NCBI RefSeq assembly: GCF_900107925.1
Contig: NZ_FNUJ01000010.1
Span: 335,489-399,488, forward strand
Source: Amycolatopsis pretoriensis
GTDB taxonomy: Bacteria; Actinomycetota; Actinomycetes; Mycobacteriales; Pseudonocardiaceae
Length of the DNA: 64,000 nt
Direction: 5' to 3'
In this document: piece by piece, positions 27,220-35,591 of the stretch
Numbering within the stretch: position 1 is the first letter of the stretch
How the letters are laid out: the number at the start of each line of letters is the position of its first letter
Notes under the pieces: generated by a model
Told to the model about the DNA's origin: nothing
The model's input: only the letters and a program-made list of their open reading frames with translations
The model's database searches: none
Made by a program: the position numbers and the translations under genes

Positions 27220-27861
27220 ATGCGGGTAGTCATCGCCGAAGACGCCGTGCTGTTGCGGGCCGGGGTGACCCGCCTGCTCGCCGACGAGGGCATCGAGACG
27301 GCCGCGGCCGTCGACAACGGTGACGACCTGCTCGGCGCGGTGAAGGAACACCGTCCGGACTTGGCGATCGTCGACGTCCGGATGCCCCCGACGTTCACCG
27401 ACGAAGGCCTGCGCGCCGCCCTGGCGGCCCGCAAGGAGGTCCCGGGGCTGCCGGTGCTGGTGCTGTCGCAGTACGTCGAGGAGTCGTACGCGGTGGAGCT
27501 GCTGTCGGGCGGCGCCGGCGGGGTCGGCTACCTGCTGAAGGAGCGCGTGGCGGACGTCGACGAGTTCCTGGACGCGGTCCGCCGCGTGGCGAACGGCGGC
27601 ACGGCGATCGACCCGGACGTGATCGCCCAGCTGATGGCCCGCGGCCGCCGCAACCCGCTGGACGCGTTGACCGCGCGGGAGTCCGAAGTGCTGGGCCTGA
27701 TGGCGCAGGGGTTGTCGAACACCGCGATCGCGAACTCGCTGGTGGTTTCGCACGGCGCGGTGGAGAAGCACATCGGCAACATCTTCTCGAAGCTCGGCCT
27801 CGAGGCGAGCGCGGAGGAGCACCGCCGCGTCCGGGCGGTGCTGACCTACTTGGGGCGCTGA
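27220..27861 (+). CDS. NarL-type response regulator
   Basis: A 213-residue response regulator. The receiver begins MRVVIAEDAVLLRAGVTRLL, with the phosphoacceptor in LAIVDVRMPP and the conserved lysine in GYLLKERV. The LuxR-type DNA-binding domain is LTARESEVLGLMAQGLSNTAIANSLVVSHGAVEKHIGNIFSKL. It lies 39 bp after the kinase gene and is its cognate partner. Its 3' end overlaps the convergent methyltransferase gene by 16 bp. Confidence 0.93.
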   Translation: MRVVIAEDAVLLRAGVTRLLADEGIETAAAVDNGDDLLGAVKEHRPDLAIVDVRMPPTFTDEGLRAALAARKEVPGLPVLVLSQYVEESYAVELLSGGAGGVGYLLKERVADVDEFLDAVRRVANGGTAIDPDVIAQLMARGRRNPLDALTARESEVLGLMAQGLSNTAIANSLVVSHGAVEKHIGNIFSKLGLEASAEEHRRVRAVLTYLGR

Positions 27862-28496
27862 GGTTTGCGGGCCAGCAGGTACGCCTGAGGAACCTTCTCG
27901 GGTTCCTGCGGCGCGCGGACCAACCGCGCTTCCAGCTCCAAGCCGGCGTCCTCGAACAGGCCCGCCACGAAATCCGGCTGCAAGCGGTAGGCGTCGAAGG
28001 AAACCTCGTGGCCGTAGCCCTGGGAGATGTGCCGGCGCTCGTCGCCCACCTGGAACGCCGTCAGCAGGCGGCCGCCCGGCGCCAGGACCCGGGCCAGTTC
28101 CGCCACCAGCGCGGGCAGCCGCTCCGGCGGGGTGTGGATCAGCGAGTACCACGCCAGCGCGCCCGCGAGGGAGCCGTCTTCCAGCTCCAGCGCGTGCATC
28201 GAACCGACCTCGAACCGCAGCTCCGGGTACGTCCGGCGAGCCACGGAGACCATGCCCGGCGACAGGTCCACGCCGAACACGTCCAGCCCCAGGGAGGCCA
28301 GGTGGCCCGTCAAGCGGCCCGGGCCGCAGCCCAGGTCGCCGACCGGGCCGGTGTCGCCCACGAGCTCCGCGAACGTGCCCAGCACCGCCCGGTCCCACGG
28401 GCTGGTGGCCAGCGCGTCCCGCGCTTCCTCGGCGTAGGCGTCGGCGACCGTGTCGTACGCGGTCCGGGTGTCGGTCAGGTAGGCGAGTTCCGTCAC
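27846..28496 (-). CDS. Class I SAM-dependent methyltransferase
   Basis: A 216-residue methyltransferase. The SAM-binding motif I is VGDLGCGPGRLTGHLASLG, followed by VFGVDLSPGMVSVARR, the acidic GSMHALELEDGSLAGALAWYSLIH, and LARVLAPGGRLL. The N-terminal YDTVADAYAEE is common in small-molecule methyltransferases of the ubiE/UbiG-like group. The start is uncertain: GTG at 28496 (VTELAYLTD) and GTG at 28508 are both possible, and neither has a strong ribosome binding site. The substrate is unknown. Confidence 0.82.
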   Translation of the reverse strand: MTELAYLTDTRTAYDTVADAYAEEARDALATSPWDRAVLGTFAELVGDTGPVGDLGCGPGRLTGHLASLGLDVFGVDLSPGMVSVARRTYPELRFEVGSMHALELEDGSLAGALAWYSLIHTPPERLPALVAELARVLAPGGRLLTAFQVGDERRHISQGYGHEVSFDAYRLQPDFVAGLFEDAGLELEARLVRAPQEPEKVPQAYLLARKPQRPK

Positions 28497-28626
28497 GGGC
28501 CGGAACACTATCGACGGACGGTGACCGCAAGTCCCGTAGGGTGGACGTAGGGTCACCCGATCTGCGGGCGGCACCCTGCGCACCACTCACCTACCATGAG
28601 CGGACCCACCGGGAAGGAGCGCGCGG

Positions 28627-28851
28627 ATGACCGAAGAGACCCCCTGCGTCCACTTCTTCGGCGGCCCGCTCGACGGCCGCGTCCAGGAGCTCGGCGACGC
28701 CGAACCCGTGCCCGGCACCGTCATCCGGCACATCCACCTGCACGGCGGCCCGAAGATCGAGACCCGCTACGAGCTCGGCCTCACCGAGCACGGCTGGGAA
28801 TACCGCGTCGCCGCGACGCAGCACGAACCCGAGCCCGACGGCCTGAGGTAG
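28627..28851 (+). CDS. Small hypothetical protein
   Basis: A 74-residue protein beginning MTEETPCVHFFGGPLDGRVQEL, preceded by GGGAAGGAG. The pattern FFGGPLDGR, then HIHLHGGPKIETRYELGL and WEYRV, suggests a small all-beta protein; FGGPLDG-type openings are common in actinobacterial proteins of unknown function. It has its own promoter region and no obvious partner. Confidence 0.7.
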   Translation: MTEETPCVHFFGGPLDGRVQELGDAEPVPGTVIRHIHLHGGPKIETRYELGLTEHGWEYRVAATQHEPEPDGLR

Positions 28852-28944
28852 GGCAAACCCCAGTACGGCCCTGGGGTAAACACGACCCCGAAGAGGCCGG
28901 TAAGCACCGCTGTCCCGGCGGCCCGGACCGGCCAAGCTCAATGC

Positions 28945-30246
28945 ATGCAAACGAGCCGGGACCGTTTCCTCGACGTCGTCCGGGCGGGGGCCATCCTCGC
29001 CGTCATCGCCCAGCACTGGACCATGCCGGTGCTCTCGTACTCCGACGGCCACCTCGCCACGGGCAACGCGCTCGCGACCCCTGGCTGGTGGGTCGTCACC
29101 TGGCTGTCCCAGGTCATGCCGCTCGTCTTCTTCGCCGGCGGCGCGGCCAACCTGATCTCCTTCCGCCGCGCGGAATCGACGCGGACCTGGCTCGGCGCGC
29201 GGCTCAAGCGCCTGATGCTGCCCGTGCTGCCGCTGATGGCCGTCTGGCTCGTCATGCCGGACTTCCTGCGCGGCCTCGGCGTCCCACCCCAGCCGGTGCA
29301 GGTCGGCAGCGCCATCGCCGCGCAGCTGCTGTGGTTCCTCGCCGTCTACGTCCTGGTCGTGCTCCTCACCCCGCTGATGGTCGCCGCGCACCGGCGCTGG
29401 GGCCTCAAGGTCCCGCTCGTCATGGGGGTCGCCGGCGTCCTCGTCGACGTCGCCCGCTTCAACGACCTCGGCTACATCGGTTACGCCAACGCGATCTTCG
29501 TCTGGGTCGCGGTGCACCAGCTCGGCTTCCACTACGTCGAAGGCCGCCTCGGCACGCTCACCCGCCGCGCCGCCCTCACGCTGTCCGCCGCCGGTTTCGG
29601 CGTCACCGCCCTGATGGTCGCCTTCGGCCCGTACCCGGCCAGCATGATCGGCATGCCGGGCGCGCCGGTGTCGAACATGAGCCCGCCCACCGTGCTGCTC
29701 GCCTTCCTCGCCGTCGGCCAGATCGGCCTGCTGCTCGCCTTCCGCCCGCAGCTCAACGCGCTCGCCGAACGTCCCGGCGTCGGCACCGCCCTCGGCTGGC
29801 TCGGCGCGCGGTTCATGAGCGTCTACCTCTGGCACATGCCGGCGCTGGTCGTGGTGACCGGTGTGACCGTCTACGGCCTCGGCTACGAGACCCCCGCGCC
29901 GGGCACGCTCATGTGGCTCGTCATGGCGCCCGCGTGGTTCGCGGTGTGCGGCATGGTGCTGCTGGGTCTGCTGCGGCTGTTCGCGCACTTCGAGATGCAG
30001 CGCGACACCGCGAGCGTGACGGCGAGGGTGCCGCAGCTGGTCGTCGCCGGGCTGATGATCTCCGGCGGCCTGCTCGGCCTGGCCGCGCACGGCTTCGCAC
30101 CGCTGTCGGACGGCTTCGCGCACGGCCCGGTGCCGTGGGTGCTCCTCGCGACGGCCGGTTTCCTGCTGGCGAGCAAGCCGGTCCCGGTGGTCGACCTGCT
30201 GGGGCGCGCGGTCGTGGTGAGCGAACGCGCGGTCGTCAAGCGCTGA
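28945..30246 (+). CDS. Acyltransferase family 3 membrane protein
   Basis: A 433-residue protein with about ten membrane spans. The opening DRFLDVVRAGAILAVIAQHW carries the arginine and histidine typical of acyltransferase-3 proteins, and WWVVTWLSQVMPLVFFAGGAANLIS follows. Members transfer acyl groups to extracytoplasmic sugars or antibiotics; no sugar or natural-product genes lie beside it, so the acceptor is unknown. The 3' end overlaps the convergent amidohydrolase by 11 bp. Confidence 0.85.
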   Translation: MQTSRDRFLDVVRAGAILAVIAQHWTMPVLSYSDGHLATGNALATPGWWVVTWLSQVMPLVFFAGGAANLISFRRAESTRTWLGARLKRLMLPVLPLMAVWLVMPDFLRGLGVPPQPVQVGSAIAAQLLWFLAVYVLVVLLTPLMVAAHRRWGLKVPLVMGVAGVLVDVARFNDLGYIGYANAIFVWVAVHQLGFHYVEGRLGTLTRRAALTLSAAGFGVTALMVAFGPYPASMIGMPGAPVSNMSPPTVLLAFLAVGQIGLLLAFRPQLNALAERPGVGTALGWLGARFMSVYLWHMPALVVVTGVTVYGLGYETPAPGTLMWLVMAPAWFAVCGMVLLGLLRLFAHFEMQRDTASVTARVPQLVVAGLMISGGLLGLAAHGFAPLSDGFAHGPVPWVLLATAGFLLASKPVPVVDLLGRAVVVSERAVVKR

Positions 30247-31132
30247 TCAGCCGCAGCGGGGTGTCGTGCAGGACGGCTCGCAGGAACGGCTCCCCCAGGC
30301 GATCGTCGGCTGCCCAGCCGGCGATCGCCTGCAGCTGCGTCGCGTACGAGTACGGGATGTTCGGGAAGTCCGTGCCGAGCACGACCCGGTCGGCGAACTC
30401 GGCCAGCCGCGCCGTCCAGTCCGGCGGCAGCGGCGACATCTTCTCCGCGAACGGGACGCCGACCATCGTCGTGTCCAGGTGCACCCGCGGGTACTTCTCG
30501 AGCAGTTCGAACGCCGTCCCGAACTCCGGCATCGCCGCGTGCGCGAGCACCGCCGTCAGGTCCGGGTGGGCGGCGAGGACCTCTTCGAAGACCGACAACC
30601 CGGTGAAGTCGCCCCGCAACGGACCGTGTCCACAGTGGACGACCACGGGAACGCCGGCGTCGGCCAGCGAGCCCCACACCGGCTTCAGCAGCTCGTCACG
30701 CGGGTCGTACGCGCCCACCTGCACGTGCGCCTTGAACACCCGGGCGCCGGCGCGCAGCGCACCGTCCACAGCGGACCCGGCGCCGGGCTCGGGGTAGAAC
30801 GTCCCGGTCGGCACCGCGTCCGGCACCCGCGCGGCGAACTCCAGCGCCCAGTCCGTCAGCCACTCGGCCATCCCCGGCTTGTGCGGGTACACCAGCGGCG
30901 CGAAGCGCGTCACGCCCAGCGAGCGCAGCGTCTCCAGCCGGTCCTCTTCGGACGTCCGGTAGTGCACCGGCCAGTCGGTGCCGTAGTGCGTCGAGGCCCG
31001 GTCGAAGTACGCCCAGACCTTGTCCATCACCGGTTTCGGCAGGAAGTGGACGTGCAGGTCGACCAGGCCGGGCAGGCCCAGCGACGCCGTCCAAGCCGCG
31101 ACGTCGGCATCCGAGGCCGGGCCCGCCGTCAC
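30236..31132 (-). CDS. Amidohydrolase (TIM-barrel, amidohydrolase-2 type)
   Basis: A 298-residue metal-dependent hydrolase or decarboxylase. The first metal motif is LVDLHVHFLPKP, a later histidine is in VVVHCGHGP, and the final aspartate is in VVLGTDFPNIPY. This is the architecture of the ACMS decarboxylase/amidohydrolase-2 group. The GTG at 31132 overlaps the smpB stop (GTGA), so it is probably read through from smpB, although no functional link is known. The substrate is unknown. Confidence 0.85.
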   Translation of the reverse strand: MTAGPASDADVAAWTASLGLPGLVDLHVHFLPKPVMDKVWAYFDRASTHYGTDWPVHYRTSEEDRLETLRSLGVTRFAPLVYPHKPGMAEWLTDWALEFAARVPDAVPTGTFYPEPGAGSAVDGALRAGARVFKAHVQVGAYDPRDELLKPVWGSLADAGVPVVVHCGHGPLRGDFTGLSVFEEVLAAHPDLTAVLAHAAMPEFGTAFELLEKYPRVHLDTTMVGVPFAEKMSPLPPDWTARLAEFADRVVLGTDFPNIPYSYATQLQAIAGWAADDRLGEPFLRAVLHDTPLRLISA

Positions 31133-31611
31133 TCCGTGAACCGGCCCTTCAGCGCGCGGCCCATGGCCTTCCTGATGTCGCGGTCGGCGTCGCGCTTGGC
31201 GAGCGCCTGCCGCTTGTCGTAGGCCTTCTTGCCCTGCGCCAGCGCGATCTCGACCTTGACCTTGCCGTCCTTGAAGTACATCGACAGCGGGACGAGGGAG
31301 AGCCCGCTCTCTTTGGTCTTGCCGATGAGCTTCTCGATCTCGCGCCGGTGCAGCAGCAGCTTCCGGGTGCGCCGCGGCGTGTGGTTGGTCCACGTGCCCT
31401 GCGTGTACTCCGGGATGTGCACGTTGCGCAGCCACACTTCGCCGTCGTCGACCGTCGCGAACGCGTCCGCCAGGGACGCCTTGCCCTCGCGCAGGCTCTT
31501 CACCTCGGTGCCGACGAGCACGAGACCGCACTCGTAGGTGTCGAGGATGGAGTAATCGTGCCGCGCCTTGCGGTTCGACACGATCACCTTCTGGCCACGT
31601 TCCTTGGGCAT
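31129..31611 (-). CDS. smpB: SsrA-binding protein
   Basis: A 160-residue RNA-binding protein that escorts tmRNA to stalled ribosomes. Family motifs visible are NRKARHDYSILDTYECGLVLVGTEVKSLREGKASL, HIPEYTQGTWTNHTPRRTRKLLLH and the basic C-terminal tail KRDADRDIRKAMGRALKGRF, which folds in the mRNA channel. It follows prfB-ftsE-ftsX on the same strand, the usual actinobacterial order, and its RNA partner ssrA is in this window. Confidence 0.97.
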   Translation of the reverse strand: MPKERGQKVIVSNRKARHDYSILDTYECGLVLVGTEVKSLREGKASLADAFATVDDGEVWLRNVHIPEYTQGTWTNHTPRRTRKLLLHRREIEKLIGKTKESGLSLVPLSMYFKDGKVKVEIALAQGKKAYDKRQALAKRDADRDIRKAMGRALKGRFTE

Positions 31612-31657
31612 ACGACCACTCTACGTGATTCCGGAAACGACAAGCAGCTGGTTAAAA

Positions 31658-32551
31658 CTAGTGCCGGACGTACAGGCGCAGCGTGACGTACCCGGTGATG
31701 GCGGAGATCACCACGGACACCGCCAGCAGGATCGGCGCGACCGGGAACAGCAGCTCCAGCGTGGTGATCTTCGGGAACACGTCCCCGGTGAACACCGAAT
31801 CGAGGAAGCCGGCCTTCGTGATGATCAGCATGATGATCCCGATGACCGCACCGAAGACGCCGGCGACCACCGCCTCCAGCAGGAACGGCAGCTGCGTGTA
31901 CCACCGCGTCGCGCCGACCAGCCGCATGATGCCGACCTCGGTGCGCCGGGTGAACGCGGACACCTGGATCGTGTTCGCGATCAGCAGCAGTGCCGCGATG
32001 GCCATGATGAGCGCGGCGCCGAACGCCATGTTCCGCACGCCGTTGAAGGCGTTGAACACGCGGTCGAGGAACTTCTTCTGGTCGTCGACCTTCCGCACGC
32101 CCGGCTTGCCGCCGTACTCCTGGACGATCGACTCGCTGCGGTCCGGGTCCTTCAGCTTCACGTGCAGGGACGCGGGAAGCGACTCCGGCCCGGTCAGCTG
32201 GATGAGCTCCGGCTGGCTCTCGAAGATCTTCTTGAACCGGTCGAAGGCCTGGTCGCGGTTCTCGAACACGACGGACTCGACGCCGTCGTTGCTCTGCAGC
32301 GACGAACGCAGCGACTGGCACAGCGACTGGGTGCAGTTCTTGTCCGTCGCGCTGATGTCGTCGGTGAGGTAGACCGAAACCTCGACGTCGGCGAGGAAGT
32401 TGGACTTCATCTTGTCGATCGTGCGCACGGCCAGGAGGCCGCCGCCGAGCATGGCGAGCGACACGGCCGTGGTCAGGATCATCGCGATGGTCATCGTGAC
32501 GTTCCGGCGCAGGCCGGTGATTACCTCACTGAAGACGAAACTGGCGCGCAT
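31658..32551 (-). CDS. ftsX: Cell-division protein FtsX
   Basis: A 297-residue membrane protein with a cytoplasmic N-terminus, a first span (TMTIAMILTTAVSLAMLGGGLLAV), a large extracytoplasmic domain (about residues 48-165) and three C-terminal spans. It partners the FtsE ATPase to activate cell-wall hydrolases at division. The extracytoplasmic domain contains the RNRDQAF-type patch FENRDQAFDRFKKIF. It lies 42 bp after ftsE. Confidence 0.96.
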   Translation of the reverse strand: MRASFVFSEVITGLRRNVTMTIAMILTTAVSLAMLGGGLLAVRTIDKMKSNFLADVEVSVYLTDDISATDKNCTQSLCQSLRSSLQSNDGVESVVFENRDQAFDRFKKIFESQPELIQLTGPESLPASLHVKLKDPDRSESIVQEYGGKPGVRKVDDQKKFLDRVFNAFNGVRNMAFGAALIMAIAALLLIANTIQVSAFTRRTEVGIMRLVGATRWYTQLPFLLEAVVAGVFGAVIGIIMLIITKAGFLDSVFTGDVFPKITTLELLFPVAPILLAVSVVISAITGYVTLRLYVRH

Positions 32552-32593
32552 GTCGGGGTCAGGTCCTTGATGTCGGGGGCTGGGGCGGGAAGG

Positions 32594-33283
32594 TCAGCGA
32601 CCGATGCCGTAGACGCCGCGGGCGTCGTCGCGGATCACCCGGCCGAGCTGGAGCTCGACGACGCGGCGCCGCATGGAGTCCACGATGGAGTGATCGTGGG
32701 TCGCCATCAGGACGGTCGTGCCGGTGCGGTTGATCCGCTCCAGCAGCAGCATGATGTCCTGGCTGGTGTCGGGGTCCAGGTTCCCGGTCGGCTCGTCGGC
32801 GAGCAGCACCAGCGGCCGGTTCACGAACGCGCGCGCGATCGCGACGCGCTGCTGCTCACCACCGGAGAGCTCGTTGGGCAGCCGGTCCGCCTTGCCGTCG
32901 AGGCCGACGAGCTCGAGCACCTCGGGGACGACCTTCTTGATGGTCGGGGCGGGCTTGCCGATGACCTCGAGGGCGAACGCGACGTTCTCCGCGACGGTCT
33001 TGTTGGCCAGCAGGCGGAAGTCCTGGAAGACGCAGCCGATGGTCTGCCGCAGGCGGGGGACCCGGCGGCGGGCCAGCTTGGCGACGTCGAAGTTCGACAC
33101 CATCACGCGGCCCTTGCTCGGCGTCTCTTCGCGCAGCAGCAGCCGGAGGAAGGTCGACTTCCCCGATCCCGAGGGACCGATGAGGAAGACGAACTCACCC
33201 TTGTCGATGTTGACGGACACCCGCTCGAGCGCGGGCCGCGTCGAGGTCTTGTAGACCTTGGAAACCTCTTCGAGCCGGATCAC
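32594..33283 (-). CDS. ftsE: Cell-division ATP-binding protein FtsE
   Basis: A 229-residue ABC ATPase with Walker A GPSGSGKST, the signature ELSGGEQQRVAIARA, Walker B PLVLLADEPTGNLD and the switch histidine in MATHDHSIV. The length is exactly that of actinobacterial FtsE. The GTG at 33283 (VIRLEEVSKVYKTS) is the family start, although the frame is open further upstream. It powers FtsX at the division site. Confidence 0.96.
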   Translation of the reverse strand: MIRLEEVSKVYKTSTRPALERVSVNIDKGEFVFLIGPSGSGKSTFLRLLLREETPSKGRVMVSNFDVAKLARRRVPRLRQTIGCVFQDFRLLANKTVAENVAFALEVIGKPAPTIKKVVPEVLELVGLDGKADRLPNELSGGEQQRVAIARAFVNRPLVLLADEPTGNLDPDTSQDIMLLLERINRTGTTVLMATHDHSIVDSMRRRVVELQLGRVIRDDARGVYGIGR

Positions 33284-33348
33284 GATTCGGCATACTACCC
33301 ACCGGTCTCGTGAAGCCCCGGTTGCCCGGTCCACCCGGGTGGAGCAGC

Positions 33349-33385
33349 GGGTGTTTGCGCACGGTGAGCGGTCACGCAAACACCC
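33349..33385. terminator. Stem-loop between prfB and ftsE
   Basis: An 11-bp perfect stem (GGGTGTTTGCG with CGCAAACACCC) around a 15-base loop lies 11 bp beyond the prfB stop. There is no T-run on the minus strand, so it may attenuate, protect the 3' end or act with other factors rather than be a classical terminator. Confidence 0.5.
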
Positions 33386-33395
33386 CCTGCACCGA

Positions 33396-34493
33396 TCAGG
33401 CGCTCTGCATCCGCCAGCGGATACCGGCGTCGAGGAAGCCGTCGATGTCGCCGTCGAGCACCGCGGTCGGGTTGCCGACCTCGAACTCGGTCCGCAGGTC
33501 CTTGACCATCTGGTACGGGTGCAGCACGTAGGAGCGCATCTGGTTGCCCCAGCTGGAGCCGCCGTCCTTGAGCGCGTCCATCTCCTTGCGCTCTTCTTCC
33601 TTCTTGCGCTGCAGCAGCCGCGACTGGAGGACCTTCATCGCGGCCGCCTTGTTCTGCAGCTGCGACTTCTCGTTCTGGCAGGAGACGACGATGTTCGTCG
33701 GGATGTGCGTGATGCGCACCGCACTGTCGGTCGTGTTGACGCTCTGGCCGCCCGGGCCCGACGAGCGGTAGACGTCGACCCGGATGTCCTTTTCCGGGAT
33801 GTCGACGTGGTCGACCTCTTCGACCTCGGGCAGCACCTCGACGTGCGCGAACGACGTCTGGCGGCGGCTCTGGTTGTCGAACGGCGAGATCCGGACGAGC
33901 CGGTGGGTGCCCTGCTCGACCGAGAGGGTGCCGTAGACGTAGGGGGCGCTCACCTTGAACGTCGCCGACTTGATCCCCGCCTCTTCGGCGTAGGAGATGT
34001 CGTAGACGTCGGTCGGGTAGCCGTGGCGCTCCGCCCAGCGCAGGTACATGCGGAGCAGCATCTCGGCGAAGTCGGCCGCGTCGACGCCGCCGGCCTCGGA
34101 GCGGATGGTGACGACGGCGTTGCGGTCGTCGTACTCGCCCGAGAGCAGCGTGCGGACCTCGAGGGCGTCGATGGCCTTCCCGAGGTCGGCGAGCTCGGTC
34201 TCGGCCTCGCCCAGGCTGCCGGAGTCGCCCTCGGCCTCGGCGAGCTCGTACAGCACGCCCAGGTCGTCGAGCCGCTGGCGCAGGTCGCCGACCCGGCGCA
34301 GCTCGCCCTGCCGGTGGGACAGCTGGCTGGTGACCTTCTGTGCCGCTTCCGGGTCGTCCCAGAGCGTCGGGCTCGAAGCCTGCTGTTCGAGATCGGCCAC
34401 CTGGGCACGCAGGGCGTCCAGGTTCATCACCGACTCGATCTGCGTCAGCTTGCCGGCCAGGTCCCTTAGTGCCGCGTCGAACTCATCACTCAC
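33396..34493 (-). CDS. prfB: Peptide chain release factor 2
   Basis: A 365-residue class I release factor. The stop-codon recognition motif SPF is in RISPFDNQSRRQTSF and the peptidyl-hydrolysis GGQ is in RSSGPGGQSVNTTDSAVRITH. The GTG at 34493 (VSDEFDAALRDLAG) gives the normal actinobacterial length; the frame extends nine codons upstream. No programmed frameshift is present: the coding frame is uninterrupted from start to GGQ, unlike E. coli prfB. Confidence 0.96.
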   Translation of the reverse strand: MSDEFDAALRDLAGKLTQIESVMNLDALRAQVADLEQQASSPTLWDDPEAAQKVTSQLSHRQGELRRVGDLRQRLDDLGVLYELAEAEGDSGSLGEAETELADLGKAIDALEVRTLLSGEYDDRNAVVTIRSEAGGVDAADFAEMLLRMYLRWAERHGYPTDVYDISYAEEAGIKSATFKVSAPYVYGTLSVEQGTHRLVRISPFDNQSRRQTSFAHVEVLPEVEEVDHVDIPEKDIRVDVYRSSGPGGQSVNTTDSAVRITHIPTNIVVSCQNEKSQLQNKAAAMKVLQSRLLQRKKEEERKEMDALKDGGSSWGNQMRSYVLHPYQMVKDLRTEFEVGNPTAVLDGDIDGFLDAGIRWRMQSA

Positions 34494-34510
34494 GTTTGTC
34501 AAGGTTACGG

Positions 34511-34546
34511 CAAAACCCACGACCGGTTGCGAGGACCGGTCGTGGG
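34511..34546 (-). terminator. Intrinsic terminator after the PadR gene
   Basis: A perfect 11-bp stem (CCCACGACCGG with CCGGTCGTGGG) with a 9-base loop is followed on the minus strand by TTTTGCC. It separates the PadR gene from prfB. Confidence 0.75.
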
Positions 34547-34556
34547 CGCGCGAACC

Positions 34557-35057
34557 TCAGGCCGCGGGGATGGCGTCGAGCAGCTTGAGCGCGGCCTTGG
34601 CCTGAGCCTGGGCGAACTCGGCGACGGCCTTCTCGTACGGCCCGTCGGCCGCCTTGGTGGCCGCCTTCGCGTCGTCGAGCTGCTGGCCGTAGCTGGTCCG
34701 GGCCGACTCGAGCAGCGACTGGCGCTGCTTCGCCGTCAGCGACCCCGCGTGCACGAGCCGCAGGATGAGCGGGCTGCGCAGGTGGTCGGGACCGGCGTCG
34801 GACGTCAGCCAGGCCTTGAAGGCCTTCTTCCCGGCGGCGGTGATCAGGTACTGCTGACTGGAGCGCGGGCCCTGCTTGCCGAGCCGGACGAGACCTTCTT
34901 TGGACAGCGCCGGGAGCTCCCGGTACACCTGGCTGCGGGTGACGCTGAAGAAGGCGCCGAATCGCTCACCCGCTCCCGCGACGAGCTGCCCGCCGGTGGC
35001 GGGACCGTCGTGGAGCAGACCGAGCAGGGCGGCGGCTGTTGCATTCAATTCGGACAC
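34557..35057 (-). CDS. PadR family transcriptional regulator
   Basis: A 166-residue regulator. The N-terminal winged helix reads AALLGLLHDGPATGGQLVAGAGERFGAFFSVTRSQVYRELPALSKEGLVRL, followed by the beta-wing RSSQQYLITAAGKKAF and a C-terminal helical dimerisation region. The GTG at 35057 is used. It stands alone between prfB and the tRNA gene. Three related palindromic sites (GTCCAYWGTGG) lie 32-111 bp upstream of its start and may be its own operators. Ligand and targets are unknown. Confidence 0.88.
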   Translation of the reverse strand: MSELNATAAALLGLLHDGPATGGQLVAGAGERFGAFFSVTRSQVYRELPALSKEGLVRLGKQGPRSSQQYLITAAGKKAFKAWLTSDAGPDHLRSPLILRLVHAGSLTAKQRQSLLESARTSYGQQLDDAKAATKAADGPYEKAVAEFAQAQAKAALKLLDAIPAA

Positions 35058-35088
35058 GTCCCCTAGATTCCCACTTATCGGCCGCTGT

Positions 35089-35168
35089 GTCCACAGTGGT
35101 CAGCGGATCTGTCCATTGTGGCTAGTGAGATCCCCTCGTTCGGCCCAATGCGACCAGGTCCACTGTGG
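35089..35168. promoter_or_regulatory. Three GTCCAYWGTGG palindromes upstream of the PadR gene
   Basis: GTCCACAGTGG (35089), GTCCATTGTGG (35111) and GTCCACTGTGG (35158) share one palindromic core. The first two are 22 bp apart, about two helical turns. They could be PadR operators, but the same core recurs inside unrelated genes across the window, so they may belong to a genome-wide repeat. The rest of the gap up to 35390 shows nothing recognisable. Confidence 0.45.
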
Positions 35169-35394
35169 ACCGCGGACACGCTGTGCAACCACCAGGGGCG
35201 GGACAATGGTCCAACCAGCCGCACGCGAGCTGTCGCGACACGGCCAGGCAGGTGACTTCGACAGGTGGCTTTCCCCGGCTTGGCGGACTCCGGACACGCA
35301 CCGCAACCACCCGGAAACGGCGTTCGGATCGTGGAATCCGCAGTCATTCGACTGTTTCGCGGAAAAGTCGGCAGCGAAAGTCGTGCACGCATGA

Positions 35395-35435
35395 CAAAAG
35401 AGGCACGTTCCCGGATTTCCGAGAACGTGCCTCTT
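35395..35435 (-). terminator. Terminator of the first initiator tRNA gene
   Basis: A perfect 13-bp stem (AAGAGGCACGTTC with GAACGTGCCTCTT) and a 12-base loop are followed on the minus strand by further T residues and GTC. It starts 3 bp after the encoded CCA end of the tRNA. Confidence 0.8.
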
Positions 35436-35437
35436 CG

Positions 35438-35514
35438 TGGTAGCGGGGACAGGATTTGAACCTGCGACCTCTGGGTTATGAGCCCAGCGAGCTACCGAGC
35501 TGCTCCACCCCGCG
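35438..35514 (-). tRNA. Initiator tRNA-Met (anticodon CAU), copy 1
   Basis: The minus strand gives a 74-nt tRNA followed by an encoded CCA. It starts CGCGGGGUGGAGCAG and has the CAU anticodon in GGGCUCAUAACCC. The three G-C pairs next to the anticodon loop and the unpaired C at position 1 opposite A are hallmarks of initiator tRNA. A likely -10 TAATCT lies at 35533-35538. The 74-nt body is identical to copy 2 at 37735-37808. Confidence 0.96.
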
Positions 35515-35591
35515 CCGTTGTGGTACTTGACTAGATTACACGGGGTGGCCAGCGGCTTTACACCGGGGTCGATAAGTGGCCTGACCAGGCA

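Noticed and set aside
33396..34493. Programmed +1 frameshift in prfB
   Set aside because: The coding frame is continuous from the start codon to the end, with no internal UGA or frameshift signal.
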